Numbered from the stretch's first letter, positions 8,714 to 18,021 are shown. The stretch is DNA of 64,000 nucleotides from Flavobacterium tegetincola DSM 22377 (GCF_000425485.1 NZ_KE384384.1:124001-188000); one strand, 5' to 3'. Made by a program: numbers and translations. The notes: generated by a model from the sequence alone, not told the origin.

Positions 8714-9373
8714 TTATTGTTTTGCGTCGGCATTTTCATCTGCTTTTGCACCCATTCGTTCCCATTTAAATTTAGGACCAAATTTGAGTTTAATTTCGGC
8801 AATTTTCAAATTATCTTTAGTAGACAAACCTTCTTTTTCAACGGTGTTTTTCCTAGAATCTAAAGCTTCATACAATGCCTTTAATTCGTCAAAATCTTCT
8901 CTTGAATACGACTCCTTATTTTTGTCAAATTCATTATAGAAATCATTGTACACTTTTAAGATATTGTCTTTATTGACCCAACTAAAGTCCATACTATCTC
9001 CAGCAATGATTCCATCACCAAAATAAGAATTACGAAGTGCCGTTTTTCTATCTACAGGTTTAGGAGCGCTTGCTTCCACTTTAGTTTTGAATTCAACGTA
9101 TTTCATCTTGGCTTTATCCAATCGATCTTGAGCGTTTGCTTGATCTTTCATATTCACCAAAGCCATGTCTGCTTCACTCATACTGTTTTCATAACCTGCT
9201 TCAATCGCTTTCCAGTTTGACAACGCTTCTGCTTCAGTAACTGTATTTACAGAATCTACGTATTTTTCATAACGGTCAAATGACTTTTCTGCCATTTCTT
9301 GCTCCTCGTTCTTACATGATGTAAAACAAGCTGCAAGAAGAACAACTCCTACTAATAATTGTACTTTTTTCAT
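8714..9373 (-). CDS. Hypothetical lipoprotein
   Basis: The 219-residue protein begins with a lipoprotein signal peptide (LLAACFTSCK), so the mature N-terminus is the Cys of TSC. The rest is charged and helical (YEKYVDSVNTV, EADMALVNMK, KMKYVEFKTKVEA), with no membrane segments. It ends ADENADAKQ. It resembles helical periplasmic lipoproteins of flavobacteria of unknown role. It has its own strong terminator and is divergent from the adenosyltransferase gene. Confidence 0.75.
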   Translation of the reverse strand: MKKVQLLVGVVLLAACFTSCKNEEQEMAEKSFDRYEKYVDSVNTVTEAEALSNWKAIEAGYENSMSEADMALVNMKDQANAQDRLDKAKMKYVEFKTKVEASAPKPVDRKTALRNSYFGDGIIAGDSMDFSWVNKDNILKVYNDFYNEFDKNKESYSREDFDELKALYEALDSRKNTVEKEGLSTKDNLKIAEIKLKFGPKFKWERMGAKADENADAKQ

Positions 9374-9530
9374 AATTGATTTATTTTATTAATTCGATGT
9401 AAATATAGAATTATTCCTGAATTAACCATAATTTAAGTTAATAAATTATGAATTATTTAGTACATCGATGAATTATTTATACAATTATAGATAACTTGTA
9501 AATTAATTCTGAAATACTATAATGTTTTTG

Positions 9531-9562
9531 TTGAAGAAGTATTATATTAAAATGTAACTTTA
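9531..9562 (+). promoter_or_regulatory. Predicted sigma promoter of the cobalamin adenosyltransferase gene
   Basis: TTG at 9531-9533, 21-bp spacer, TAACTTTA at 9555-9562 (one mismatch to TAnnTTTG), 24 bp before the ATG. Confidence 0.45.
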
Positions 9563-9586
9563 TACCTTCAAAAAAATAAACACAAA

Positions 9587-10159
9587 ATGAAAGTCTATAC
9601 AAAAACGGGGGATAAAGGAACTACGGCACTTTTTGGAGGAACCCGTGTTCCGAAAAATCACATTCGAATTGAAAGTTACGGAACTGTGGATGAATTAAAT
9701 TCACACATTGGATTGATTCGCGATCAAGACATCAATGTACTTTATAAAGGTATTTTGGCAGAAATTCAGAACAAACTTTTTACAGTTGGCGCCATTTTAG
9801 CAACTCCTCCTGACAAAGAGGTATTGAAAAATGGCAAAGAGCGTCTCAACATTCCAAAAATTGCAGAAAAAGATATCGAGTTCATGGAAAATGCCATTGA
9901 CAGTATGGAACAACATCTTCCACAGATGACTCATTTTGTACTTCCAGGAGGTCATACTACTGTGTCATATTGTCATATTGCACGTTGTGTTTGCCGTCGG
10001 GCGGAACGATTAGCAGTACATTTAAACGAAAATGAAGCCGTTGACGATTATGTTTTGAAGTACCTTAACCGACTTTCTGACTATCTATTTGTGTTGGCAC
10101 GGAAGTTGTCCCAAGACTTAAACGCAGAAGAAGTGCAGTGGATTCCTGAAAAGTATTAA
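9587..10159 (+). CDS. ATP:cob(I)alamin adenosyltransferase, PduO type
   Basis: The 190-residue protein has the PduO-family N-terminus KVYTKTGDKGTTALFGG (ATP-binding loop), then YGTVDELNSHIG, FVLPGG, and the conserved RCVCRRAER segment followed by YLNRLSDYLFVLAR near the C-terminus. Length and motifs match the family. It transfers the adenosyl group of ATP to cob(I)alamin in the cytoplasm, making adenosylcobalamin. In this window it would supply the cofactor for the CarH-like regulator at 19.6 kb from B12 imported by the locus at 27-33 kb. It is monocistronic as seen here. Confidence 0.92.
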   Translation: MKVYTKTGDKGTTALFGGTRVPKNHIRIESYGTVDELNSHIGLIRDQDINVLYKGILAEIQNKLFTVGAILATPPDKEVLKNGKERLNIPKIAEKDIEFMENAIDSMEQHLPQMTHFVLPGGHTTVSYCHIARCVCRRAERLAVHLNENEAVDDYVLKYLNRLSDYLFVLARKLSQDLNAEEVQWIPEKY

Positions 10160-10255
10160 CTCTTTAAAATACAGGTAATTTACAGTCTACGTCCAATTGC
10201 TACTAATGAAAACAAAAAAACGTTCTTAACTTTTCTAAAATAAACACAATTTTAC

Positions 10256-10285
10256 TTGACTATATCAGTAAAAAATTTATTTTTG
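10256..10285 (+). promoter_or_regulatory. Consensus promoter of the DUF2795-secA unit
   Basis: TTG at 10256-10258, 19-bp spacer, TATTTTTG at 10278-10285. This is a full match to the Bacteroidota TTG/TAnnTTTG consensus. The next upstream gene ends at 10159, and this promoter lies 27 bp before the DUF2795 ATG. Confidence 0.7.
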
Positions 10286-10311
10286 CATAAATTTATAAAA
10301 TATCATAAAAG

Positions 10312-10533
10312 ATGTATTGGACATTAGAATTGGCATCGTATTTAAGTGACGCGCCGTGGCCTGCTACCAAAGATGAACTTATTGACTATGCTATTAGAGC
10401 TGGTGCACCTTTGGAAGTTGTAGAGAATCTTCAATCTATAGAAGATGAAGGAGAAATCTACGAATCAATGGAAGAAATTTGGCCTGATTATCCAACTGAC
10501 GAAGACTATCTTTGGAATGAGGATGAATACTAA
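10312..10533 (+). CDS. DUF2795 domain protein
   Basis: A 73-residue acidic protein with the DUF2795 pattern LASYLSDAPWPATKDELIDY followed by a helix (AGAPLEVVENLQSI) and an acidic tail. The fold is a small helical domain of unknown function. It is the first gene before secA and has a consensus promoter; a terminator-like hairpin separates the two genes. Physical linkage to secA is seen in other Bacteroidota as far as I recall, but no role in secretion is established. Confidence 0.85.
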   Translation: MYWTLELASYLSDAPWPATKDELIDYAIRAGAPLEVVENLQSIEDEGEIYESMEEIWPDYPTDEDYLWNEDEY

Positions 10534-10548
10534 AAAATAAACCCAATG

Positions 10549-10575
10549 AAAAAGTCTCATCGAGACTTTTTTTTT
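10549..10575 (+). terminator. Terminator/attenuator between DUF2795 gene and secA
   Basis: Stem AAAAAGTCTC (10549-10558), loop ATC, GAGACTTTTT (10562-10571) and more T. It lies 37 bp before the secA ATG and no other clear promoter lies between. Confidence 0.75.
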
Positions 10576-10612
10576 GTTAAAATAACGAATCGAATATTAG
10601 AATTATATAACT

Positions 10613-13600
10613 ATGAGCTTCATAAACAGCATTCTTAAAGCCTTTGTCGGTGATAAATCAGAGAAAGACGTAAAGGCATTACAGCCTTACTTGACTAAAA
10701 CTAAAACATTTGAGGCAGCATTGTCTTCGTTATCTCACGACGATTTAAGGGCAAAGACTGCTGAATTTAAAAAGCGCATCCAAGCTGCTCGCCAACAAAA
10801 AGACGATCAGATTGCCGCTTTAAAACTTGAAGTGGAGCAAAAAGTTGATATAGATGAAAAAGAAGACATCTACGCTTCTATCGATGCTTTAGAGAAAGAA
10901 GCGTACGATATTTCGGAAAAAACATTGCTAGAGATCTTACCCGAAGCTTTTGCTGTAGTAAAAGAAACGGCTAAAAGATTTAAAGACAATGCAGTTGTTC
11001 GGGTAAAAGCAACTCCAAGCGATTTGAAATTTTCAGCCGCAAAAGAATATGTAACTGTTGAAGGTGATGAGGCTCTTTGGGCAAATCAATGGTCTGCAGC
11101 CGGAAAACTTATTACATGGGACATGATTCACTACGACGTTCAGTTGATTGGTGGAATGGTGTTGCACCAAGGAAAAGTAGCAGAAATGCAAACGGGTGAA
11201 GGAAAAACATTAGTTGCAACTTTACCACTATACTTAAATGCATTGACTGGAAACGGAGTACATTTAGTTACTGTCAATGATTATTTGGCAAAACGAGATA
11301 GTGCTTGGAAAGCGCCACTTTTTGAATTTCACGGAATGACAGTGGATTGTATTGACTTACACCAACCTAATTCTGACGAAAGACGTGCAGCATACAATGC
11401 CGACATTACTTATGGTACAAATAACGAATTTGGTTTTGATTATTTGAGAGACAACATGGCACATTCGCCAACAGATCTTGTACAGAGAAAACACAATTTC
11501 GCTATTGTGGATGAGGTGGATTCTGTATTAATTGATGACGCCAGAACGCCGTTAATTATCTCTGGTCCGGTTCCACAAGGAGACCGTCACGAATTCATGG
11601 AAATGAAACCAAAAATTGAAAATTTGGTTGCACTTCAACGTCAATTGGCCAATGGATTTTTGACAGAAGCTAAAAAATTAATTAAAGAAGGCAATACTAA
11701 AGACGGAGGTTTTCAATTATTGAGAGCATATAGAGCTTTGCCAAAAAATAAAGCTTTAATTAAATTTTTGAGTGAAGAAGGAATTAAACAATTGCTTCAG
11801 AAAACTGAAAATCAATACATGCAGGACAACAACCGCGACATGCATAAAATTGATGAAGCGTTGTATTTTGTTATTGAAGAAAAGAACAATCAAGTTGAAT
11901 TATCAGACAACGGAATTAAATTCCTATCTACTAACGAAGATGCAGATTTCTTCGTACTTCCAGATATCGGAACTGAAATTGCCCGTATCGAGAAAATGAA
12001 ATTGGAGAAAGATGCGGAAGCAGAAGAAAAAGAAAAACTTTTTGTTGACTTTAGTATCAAAAGTGAGCGTATACATACGTTAACTCAATTGCTTAAAGCT
12101 TATTCTCTTTTTGAAAAAGACGTGGAATATGTAATCATGGACAATAAGATCATGATTGTGGATGAGCAAACGGGTCGTATTATGGACGGTCGACGTTATT
12201 CTGACGGTTTGCACCAAGCCATTGAAGCCAAAGAAAACGTAAAAATTGAAGCGGCTACGCAAACTTTTGCAACCGTTACTTTGCAGAATTACTTTAGAAT
12301 GTACAATAAACTTGCAGGTATGACCGGAACGGCCGTTACTGAAGCAGGAGAATTGTGGGAAATATATAAGTTAGACGTTGTTGAAATTCCAACCAACCGT
12401 CCAATGGCTCGTAATGATAAAGAAGATTTGATTTACCGTTCGGTACGTGAAAAATTCAACGCCGTTATCGAAGACGTTGCTGAATTATCTAAAGCAGGAA
12501 GGCCAGTTTTAATTGGAACAACATCTGTTGAAATTTCCGAATTATTAAGCCGAATGTTGAAAATGAGAAACGTTCCTCACAACGTTTTGAATGCAAAAAT
12601 GCACAAGCAGGAAGCGCAAATCGTAGAAGAAGCGGGTAAACCAGGAGTTGTAACTATTGCAACAAATATGGCAGGTCGTGGAACTGATATTAAGCTAACA
12701 CCAGAAGTAAAAGCAGCCGGCGGTTTAGCAATTATTGGAACAGAACGTCATGATTCACGTCGTGTGGACCGTCAGTTAAGAGGTCGTGCAGGTCGTCAAG
12801 GTGATGTGGGAAGTTCTCAATTTTATGTTTCGCTTGAAGATAACTTGATGCGTCTTTTTGGTTCAGAACGAGTTGCGAAAGTAATGGACAGAATGGGATT
12901 GAAAGAAGGTGAAGTAATTCAGCATTCTATGATGACCAAATCTATTGAAAGAGCACAGAAAAAAGTAGAAGAAAACAACTTTGGTGTTCGTAAACGTTTA
13001 TTGGAATACGATGACGTTATGAATGCGCAACGTGAAGTGGTTTATAAAAGACGTCGTCACGCATTGCATGGTGAACGTTTGAAAGTAGATATTGCCAACA
13101 TGATTTACGACACCTGTGAGTTAGTTGCAACTTCAAACAAAGAAGTAAACGATTTTAAGAATTTTGAATTTGAATTGATTCGTTATTTCTCTATTACTGA
13201 TGCTATTACTGAAGGCGAATTTAACAAACTGACTCCAGTAGAAATTGCTGGAAAAGTGTACAAAAAAGCATTAGAATATTACACTGAAAAAACAGATCGT
13301 AGTGCTCGTGAGGCATTGCCTATCATTAAAAATGTTTTTGAAAACGAAAACAATCAATTTGAGCGAATTGTAGTTCCATTTACAGACGGAATCAAATCAT
13401 TAAATGTGGTTACGGATTTGAAAAAAGCGTACGATTCAGAAGGAAAACAACTGATTGCAGATTTTGAGAAAAATATCACTCTAGCTATCGTTGATGAAGC
13501 TTGGAAGAAACACTTGCGTAAAATGGACGAGTTGAAACAATCAGTTCAACTAGCTGTTCACGAACAAAAAGATCCTTTGCTTATTTACAAATTTGAAGCA

Positions 13601-13969
13601 TTCAAATTATTTAGTACGATGCTAAATGGCGTAAACAAAGAAGTGGTTTCTTTCTTATTCAAAGGAGATTTGCCACAGCAAAGTGTTCCAGCAACTATTC
13701 AAGAAGCGCAAGAAGTACGTCAAGTAGAAGATTATACGACTTCTAAAGATGAAATTCAAAATACCGACGAAGCTGCGGCTGAAAACCGTGAAGCGGGTCA
13801 GACGCAACAACGTCAAGTAACGGAAACGATCAAACGTGAAATGCCAAAAATCAACCGTAACGACAATATCACCATTAAAAAAGTAGCTACTGGAGAATCG
13901 GAAACGATGAAATATAAAAAAGCAGAATCACTATTGGCTTCTGGAGAATGGGTTATCGTAAAAGAATAA
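10613..13969 (+). CDS. secA: Protein translocase subunit SecA
   Basis: The 1118-residue protein is a complete SecA: motor ATPase that pushes unfolded preproteins through SecYEG. Seen motifs are MQTGEGKT (Walker A), DEVDSVLIDDARTPLIISG (DEVD box), GMTGTA, TTSVEISE, NMAGRGTDIKL and RQLRGRAGRQGD (motif VI). Large inserts and a long N-terminal part make it longer than the roughly 900 residues of E. coli SecA, which is usual for Bacteroidota. The C-terminal tail has no CxCxS-type zinc motif and ends LLASGEWVIVKE instead, so SecB binding by that route is not expected. A strong terminator follows. Confidence 0.97.
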   Translation: MSFINSILKAFVGDKSEKDVKALQPYLTKTKTFEAALSSLSHDDLRAKTAEFKKRIQAARQQKDDQIAALKLEVEQKVDIDEKEDIYASIDALEKEAYDISEKTLLEILPEAFAVVKETAKRFKDNAVVRVKATPSDLKFSAAKEYVTVEGDEALWANQWSAAGKLITWDMIHYDVQLIGGMVLHQGKVAEMQTGEGKTLVATLPLYLNALTGNGVHLVTVNDYLAKRDSAWKAPLFEFHGMTVDCIDLHQPNSDERRAAYNADITYGTNNEFGFDYLRDNMAHSPTDLVQRKHNFAIVDEVDSVLIDDARTPLIISGPVPQGDRHEFMEMKPKIENLVALQRQLANGFLTEAKKLIKEGNTKDGGFQLLRAYRALPKNKALIKFLSEEGIKQLLQKTENQYMQDNNRDMHKIDEALYFVIEEKNNQVELSDNGIKFLSTNEDADFFVLPDIGTEIARIEKMKLEKDAEAEEKEKLFVDFSIKSERIHTLTQLLKAYSLFEKDVEYVIMDNKIMIVDEQTGRIMDGRRYSDGLHQAIEAKENVKIEAATQTFATVTLQNYFRMYNKLAGMTGTAVTEAGELWEIYKLDVVEIPTNRPMARNDKEDLIYRSVREKFNAVIEDVAELSKAGRPVLIGTTSVEISELLSRMLKMRNVPHNVLNAKMHKQEAQIVEEAGKPGVVTIATNMAGRGTDIKLTPEVKAAGGLAIIGTERHDSRRVDRQLRGRAGRQGDVGSSQFYVSLEDNLMRLFGSERVAKVMDRMGLKEGEVIQHSMMTKSIERAQKKVEENNFGVRKRLLEYDDVMNAQREVVYKRRRHALHGERLKVDIANMIYDTCELVATSNKEVNDFKNFEFELIRYFSITDAITEGEFNKLTPVEIAGKVYKKALEYYTEKTDRSAREALPIIKNVFENENNQFERIVVPFTDGIKSLNVVTDLKKAYDSEGKQLIADFEKNITLAIVDEAWKKHLRKMDELKQSVQLAVHEQKDPLLIYKFEAFKLFSTMLNGVNKEVVSFLFKGDLPQQSVPATIQEAQEVRQVEDYTTSKDEIQNTDEAAAENREAGQTQQRQVTETIKREMPKINRNDNITIKKVATGESETMKYKKAESLLASGEWVIVKE

Positions 13970-13990
13970 TCCAAAGATAGAATTAACCTA

Positions 13991-14028
13991 AAATCCTCAA
14001 ACTGAATACAGTTTGAGGATTTTTTTTT
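13991..14028 (+). terminator. Terminator of secA
   Basis: Perfect 14-bp stem (13991-14004 with 14009-14022), loop AATA, then T8. Confidence 0.9.
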
Positions 14029-14096
14029 AGTGTAAAACTTTTCATAACTTCTTGAAATTCCGTTTTTTCAATTCGCCAAAAACCAAATTATCTCTT

Positions 14097-14104
14097 TACC
14101 TTTG
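14097..14104 (+). promoter_or_regulatory. -7 element of the transketolase promoter
   Basis: TACCTTTG fits TAnnTTTG and lies 25 bp before the ATG at 14130. It supports that ATG over the longer open frame, because the upstream ATG at 14052 would lie before the transcription start. Confidence 0.6.
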
Positions 14105-14129
14105 CAACAGTTTAACTTTTATATATAAA

Positions 14130-14978
14130 ATGAAACCCAACACACAACAACTAGTCGATTTAAGCACACAAGTAAGAAGAGACATTCTTCGTATGGTTCA
14201 TGCCGTAAATTCAGGTCACCCGGGAGGTTCTCTTGGTTGTACCGAGTTTTTAGTAGCCTTGTACCAAAACATTATGGACCGAAAAGAAGGTTTTGACATG
14301 GACGGAATGAATGAAGATGTTTTCTTTCTTTCCAACGGTCACATTTCTCCCGTATTCTACAGCGTTTTAGCACGAAGCGGTTATTTTCCAGTATCGGAAT
14401 TAGCTACATTTCGTTTGATCAACTCTAGACTACAAGGACATCCAACTACGCATGAAGGTTTACCTGGAATTAGAATTGCATCTGGTTCGCTAGGGCAAGG
14501 TTTATCGGTTTCAATTGGTGCGGCTCAAGCCAAAAAATTGAACAAAGACAACCATTTAGTGTACACTTTAATGGGCGACGGTGAATTGCAAGAAGGACAA
14601 AACTGGGAAGCAATCATGTATGCCTCTGCTAAAAAAGTAGACAACTTGATCGCAACAGTTGATTTAAACGGAAAGCAAATTGACGGATCTACAGATGAAG
14701 TATTACCAATGGGAAGCATTCGTGCCAAATTTGAAGCTTTTGGATGGGACGTACTTGATGTTAAAGAAGGAAACGATCTTGAAGCAATTATAGCTGGTTT
14801 AAACGAAGCAAAATCGTTGACAGGTAAAGGAAAACCGGTTTGTATTTTATTGCACACAGAAATGGGTAACGGAGTAGATTTCATGATGCATACGCACGCT
14901 TGGCACGGAAAAGCGCCAAATGATGAGCAATTAGCAAAAGCATTTGAGCAAAACGCGGAGACTTTAGGAGATTATTAA
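14130..14978 (+). CDS. Transketolase, N-terminal (thiamine pyrophosphate-binding) half
   Basis: The start at 14130 (MKPNTQQLVDLS) is preferred over the upstream in-frame ATG because of the promoter position. The 282-residue protein is the first half of transketolase: HPGGSLGCTEFLVALY, LSNGHISPVFYSVL, GSLGQGLSVSIGAA and the TPP motif MGDGELQEGQNWEAIMYA with NLIATVDLNGKQIDG. Together with the next gene, 51 bp downstream, it makes the two-subunit enzyme of the non-oxidative pentose phosphate pathway. Split transketolase is normal in Bacteroidota. Confidence 0.95.
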   Translation: MKPNTQQLVDLSTQVRRDILRMVHAVNSGHPGGSLGCTEFLVALYQNIMDRKEGFDMDGMNEDVFFLSNGHISPVFYSVLARSGYFPVSELATFRLINSRLQGHPTTHEGLPGIRIASGSLGQGLSVSIGAAQAKKLNKDNHLVYTLMGDGELQEGQNWEAIMYASAKKVDNLIATVDLNGKQIDGSTDEVLPMGSIRAKFEAFGWDVLDVKEGNDLEAIIAGLNEAKSLTGKGKPVCILLHTEMGNGVDFMMHTHAWHGKAPNDEQLAKAFEQNAETLGDY

Positions 14979-15029
14979 TTTAGATAAAAGTAGTAAGAAT
15001 TAAGTATTAAGACTTTTAAACAAGAATTC

Positions 15030-15983
15030 ATGAAAAAATATACAAATACAGGAAATAAAGATACCCGTTCTGGTTTTGGAGCAGGATTGACAGAATTAGG
15101 TCAAAAAAACGAAAACGTAGTTGCACTTTGTGCAGATTTAATTGGCTCCTTAAAAATGGACGATTTCAAGAAAAATCATCCAGAGCGTTTCTTTCAAATT
15201 GGAATTGCAGAAGCCAACATGATTGGAATTGCAGCAGGTTTAACTATCGGTGGAAAAATTCCATTCACAGGAACATTTGCTAACTTTTCTACAGGAAGAG
15301 TGTACGATCAAATTCGTCAATCGGTAGCATATTCTGACAAAAATGTAAAAATATGTGCTTCACACGCAGGATTGACTTTAGGAGAAGATGGAGCAACACA
15401 CCAAATATTGGAAGACATTGGATTGATGAAAATGTTGCCAGGAATGACTGTTATCAACACATGTGATTACAATCAAACAAAAGCAGCTACAATGGCAATA
15501 GCCGATCATCATGGACCAGTTTACTTGCGTTTTGGCCGTCCATCGGTTCCAAATTTCACACCTGAAAATGGCACTTTTGAAATAGGAAAAGCAGTAATGC
15601 TGACTGAAGGTTCAGACGTAACAATTATTGCAACCGGACATTTAGTTTGGGAAGCTTTAGTTGCAGCAGAAGCTTTAGAAGCAAAAGGGATTTCAGCAGA
15701 AGTAATCAACATCCACACCATAAAACCGTTGGACGAAAAAGCAATTTTAGCTTCACTGGCAAAAACAAAATGTGTGGTTACTGCAGAAGAGCACAACATA
15801 ATGGGTGGTTTAGGCGAAAGCGTTTCGCGAGTATTGGCTTTAAATAGTCCTGCTCCACAAGAATTTGTAGCCGTTAACGATAGCTTTGGCGAATCGGGAA
15901 CTCCAGCCCAATTGATGGATAAATACAAACTTAACAACGAAGCTATTGTAGCGGCAGTTGAGAAAGTAATGAAAAGAAAATAA
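15030..15983 (+). CDS. Transketolase, C-terminal half
   Basis: The 317-residue subunit holds the pyrimidine-binding and C-terminal domains: GFGAGLTELGQ, FQIGIAEANMIGIAAGL (catalytic Glu region), PFTGTFANFSTGR, ASHAGLTLGEDGATHQ, and YLRFGRP. The C-terminal domain has MGGLGESVSRVLAL and DSFGESGTPAQLMDKY. It completes the enzyme with the upstream gene and is followed by a strong terminator. Confidence 0.95.
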   Translation: MKKYTNTGNKDTRSGFGAGLTELGQKNENVVALCADLIGSLKMDDFKKNHPERFFQIGIAEANMIGIAAGLTIGGKIPFTGTFANFSTGRVYDQIRQSVAYSDKNVKICASHAGLTLGEDGATHQILEDIGLMKMLPGMTVINTCDYNQTKAATMAIADHHGPVYLRFGRPSVPNFTPENGTFEIGKAVMLTEGSDVTIIATGHLVWEALVAAEALEAKGISAEVINIHTIKPLDEKAILASLAKTKCVVTAEEHNIMGGLGESVSRVLALNSPAPQEFVAVNDSFGESGTPAQLMDKYKLNNEAIVAAVEKVMKRK

Positions 15984-16003
15984 ATAACGTTTCATTTTAG
16001 ACA

Positions 16004-16038
16004 AAAAAAATCCAGTTCGTAATGAACTGGATTTTTTT
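16004..16038. terminator. Bidirectional terminator between transketolase and FKBP genes
   Basis: Stem TCCAGTTC/GAACTGGA (16011-16018, 16024-16031) extended by A7/T7, serving both convergent genes. Confidence 0.88.
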
Positions 16039-16058
16039 GTTATGCATATTTCAACTCT

Positions 16059-17018
16059 TTATTGACACGTAGCATCTAAATGTTTTTTAACCGTTCCACC
16101 TGGACAAGTAGGAATATCCTCAAATGCATATGGTTTTCCTGTTACTGGATTTTTAATCTCCAAATACGTACGAACATTATCGCCATCATCATCGGAATCC
16201 AAGAAGTCAGGAATATTATCGCCGTCTGTATCCACGGAATGCAAATCTTCTACACCTGCCCCATTTTCATATTTGGACAAGATACCATCTTGATCGTGAT
16301 CTCGTTCTTGAATGGCATGTAATCGCACCGTAAATACCAATGGAGAATACGCTGGAATGTTGAACTGCGAGCTATTGTAGTATCCAATACCTGATGGCAA
16401 AAACACAACTCCAACACCATAATTATTGTAAGAAATAACACCATCTGTACCCACATTAATAGATTCAGCTGATTTTAACAATGTCGTAAATTGGCGAAAT
16501 CCTGATATCAAAGCTTGTTCACCTTGAGATATAGCAGGAAATGTGGACCAAAATGGTGTATTATTAATGTCAAATTGATCATTTGTCAAGCGCCATCCAC
16601 GGTAACTCACATAAGTAGAGTCAAATCTTGTCGCACTTTGACCGCCTCCTTCATTTATAACAAAATAATACATCTTATAGTCTACTGCATCATCCACACG
16701 ACCGTCCACTAAATTAGAACTACGATTGTCATTTTTAACCATCTTAAATTTCAATGGGTAATCCGTATTATCCCAGATAGAAACTTTACCTTCGGTGTTT
16801 CCAACGATAAAAGTATCAATTTCAACGTCCACACGACCGTCAACATCGACAACCGCGAAACTATGGGTTTTTAAATACGATTCGATGGAATCTAAATCCG
16901 TTGGATATTGCACATCATAATCTCTAGGAGGTGTTACTTCTGTGTCGTCGTCTTCGCTACAAGAAAATAATACGATACTTAGTAAAGGCAAAATAAAATA
17001 AAACCTAAATTTGTTCAT
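16059..17018 (-). CDS. FKBP-type peptidyl-prolyl isomerase lipoprotein with Ca2+-binding-like tail
   Basis: The ATG at 17018 is chosen because it starts directly in a lipoprotein signal (LLSIVLFSCSEDDD); the longer frame would bury the signal. The 319-residue protein has a linker, then an FKBP-like core around residues 130-240 (WRLTNDQFD, GFRQFTTLLKS, YGVGVVFLPSGIGYY, PLVFTVRLHAI). The tail contains DHDQDGILSKYENG and DTDGDNIPDFLDSDDDGDN, which resemble thrombospondin type 3/EF-hand-like calcium motifs. Expected role: foldase anchored in an envelope membrane. It is divergent from the S4-protein gene by 79 bp. Confidence 0.82.
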   Translation of the reverse strand: MNKFRFYFILPLLSIVLFSCSEDDDTEVTPPRDYDVQYPTDLDSIESYLKTHSFAVVDVDGRVDVEIDTFIVGNTEGKVSIWDNTDYPLKFKMVKNDNRSSNLVDGRVDDAVDYKMYYFVINEGGGQSATRFDSTYVSYRGWRLTNDQFDINNTPFWSTFPAISQGEQALISGFRQFTTLLKSAESINVGTDGVISYNNYGVGVVFLPSGIGYYNSSQFNIPAYSPLVFTVRLHAIQERDHDQDGILSKYENGAGVEDLHSVDTDGDNIPDFLDSDDDGDNVRTYLEIKNPVTGKPYAFEDIPTCPGGTVKKHLDATCQ

Positions 17019-17057
17019 TTTTATAGAAAATTTTGCCCGCAAGATACAATATTGATT

Positions 17058-17065
17058 TATTTTTG
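17058..17065 (+). promoter_or_regulatory. -7 element upstream of the S4-domain gene
   Basis: TATTTTTG matches TAnnTTTG, 32 bp before the ATG at 17098. Confidence 0.5.
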
Positions 17066-17097
17066 AACAAATAATTAACGCTGATTTTACAAAACAA

Positions 17098-17484
17098 ATG
17101 AGAATTGACAAATATTTATGGTGTGTACGGTATTATAAAACCCGAAACATGGTTACAGAAGCGTGTAAGAAAAATCATGTAACTGTAAACGGACTTGTAG
17201 CAAAGCCATCAAAAGAAGTTTTTGCCACGGACAAGATCACGTTTCGCAAGGATCAAATCATCCGAAAAATTACCGTATTGGACATTCCCGACAATCGTGT
17301 AGCGGCTAAACTTGTAGATATGTACCGAAAGGACGATACACCTGCAGCATCTTTTGAACATTTAGAATTGCTAAAGTTAGCCAAAGAACATTATCGAAAA
17401 AATGGCGAAGGCCGACCAACCAAAAAGGACCGACGCGACATTGACGATTATACTACAGATGTGGAACCGGAGACCGAGACCTAA
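17098..17484 (+). CDS. S4-domain RNA-binding protein (Hsp15/RqcP-like)
   Basis: The 128-residue basic protein begins with an S4 fold: MRIDKYLWCVRYYKTRNMV, then ACKKNHVTVNGLVAKPSKEV and a lysine-rich C-terminal arm (HYRKNGEGRPTKKDRRD). This layout fits Hsp15/HslR, which binds stalled 50S subunits carrying peptidyl-tRNA. It precedes the phosphoribosyltransferase gene by 39 bp and may share its transcript. Family is firm; the exact subfamily is inferred. Confidence 0.88.
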   Translation: MRIDKYLWCVRYYKTRNMVTEACKKNHVTVNGLVAKPSKEVFATDKITFRKDQIIRKITVLDIPDNRVAAKLVDMYRKDDTPAASFEHLELLKLAKEHYRKNGEGRPTKKDRRDIDDYTTDVEPETET

Positions 17485-17523
17485 TCTTATATTTTAATTA
17501 TTTACAATCTTAATCCATTAATC

Positions 17524-18021
17524 ATGAGTCAAAATACCATCCTGAATCATCAAGAAATAGCCCACAAAATAAAGCGAATCGCCTATCAAATCTATGAAAC
17601 TTTTGTAGACGAAGAGGAAATTGTAATCGCTGGTATTGCATCCAACGGCTTTACTTTTGCAGAAAAAATTGCGGAAACTTTGCAAGAAATCACGCCTTTA
17701 AAAGTTGTTTTGTGCGAGGTATTTATTGATAAACAAGATCCTACACAATCTATTACAACTTCCATCCCATCGGATAAATACAAAAACAAGGGGCTAATAT
17801 TAGTAGACGACGTTTTAAATTCAGGAACGACATTAATTTACGGCGTACGCCATTTCCTGGATGTTCCATTGAAAAAATTTAAAACAGCAGTTCTAGTAGA
17901 TCGAAATCATAAAAAATATCCCGTTAAAGCCGACTTTAAAGGCATTTCACTTTCTACCTCTTTATTTGAACACGTAAACGTAGTTTTTGAAAAAGACAAC
18001 GATCACGCGTATTTAAGCTAA
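17524..18021 (+). CDS. Phosphoribosyltransferase-domain protein (PyrR-like)
   Basis: The 165-residue protein has a type I PRTase fold with the PRPP-binding loop LILVDDVLNSGTTLIYG (acidic pair DD) and an earlier VIAGIASNGFTFAEK. It ends with a hood-like segment VDRNHKKYPVKADF, which resembles PyrR and hypoxanthine-type PRTases. Substrate base is not determined by sequence. It follows the S4-protein gene and overlaps the convergent shikimate kinase gene by 9 bp. Confidence 0.85.
   Translation: MSQNTILNHQEIAHKIKRIAYQIYETFVDEEEIVIAGIASNGFTFAEKIAETLQEITPLKVVLCEVFIDKQDPTQSITTSIPSDKYKNKGLILVDDVLNSGTTLIYGVRHFLDVPLKKFKTAVLVDRNHKKYPVKADFKGISLSTSLFEHVNVVFEKDNDHAYLS

Noticed and set aside
14525-15937. 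Long minus-strand frames opposite the transketolase genes
   Set aside because: Antisense shadows; the plus strand encodes clear transketolase motifs.
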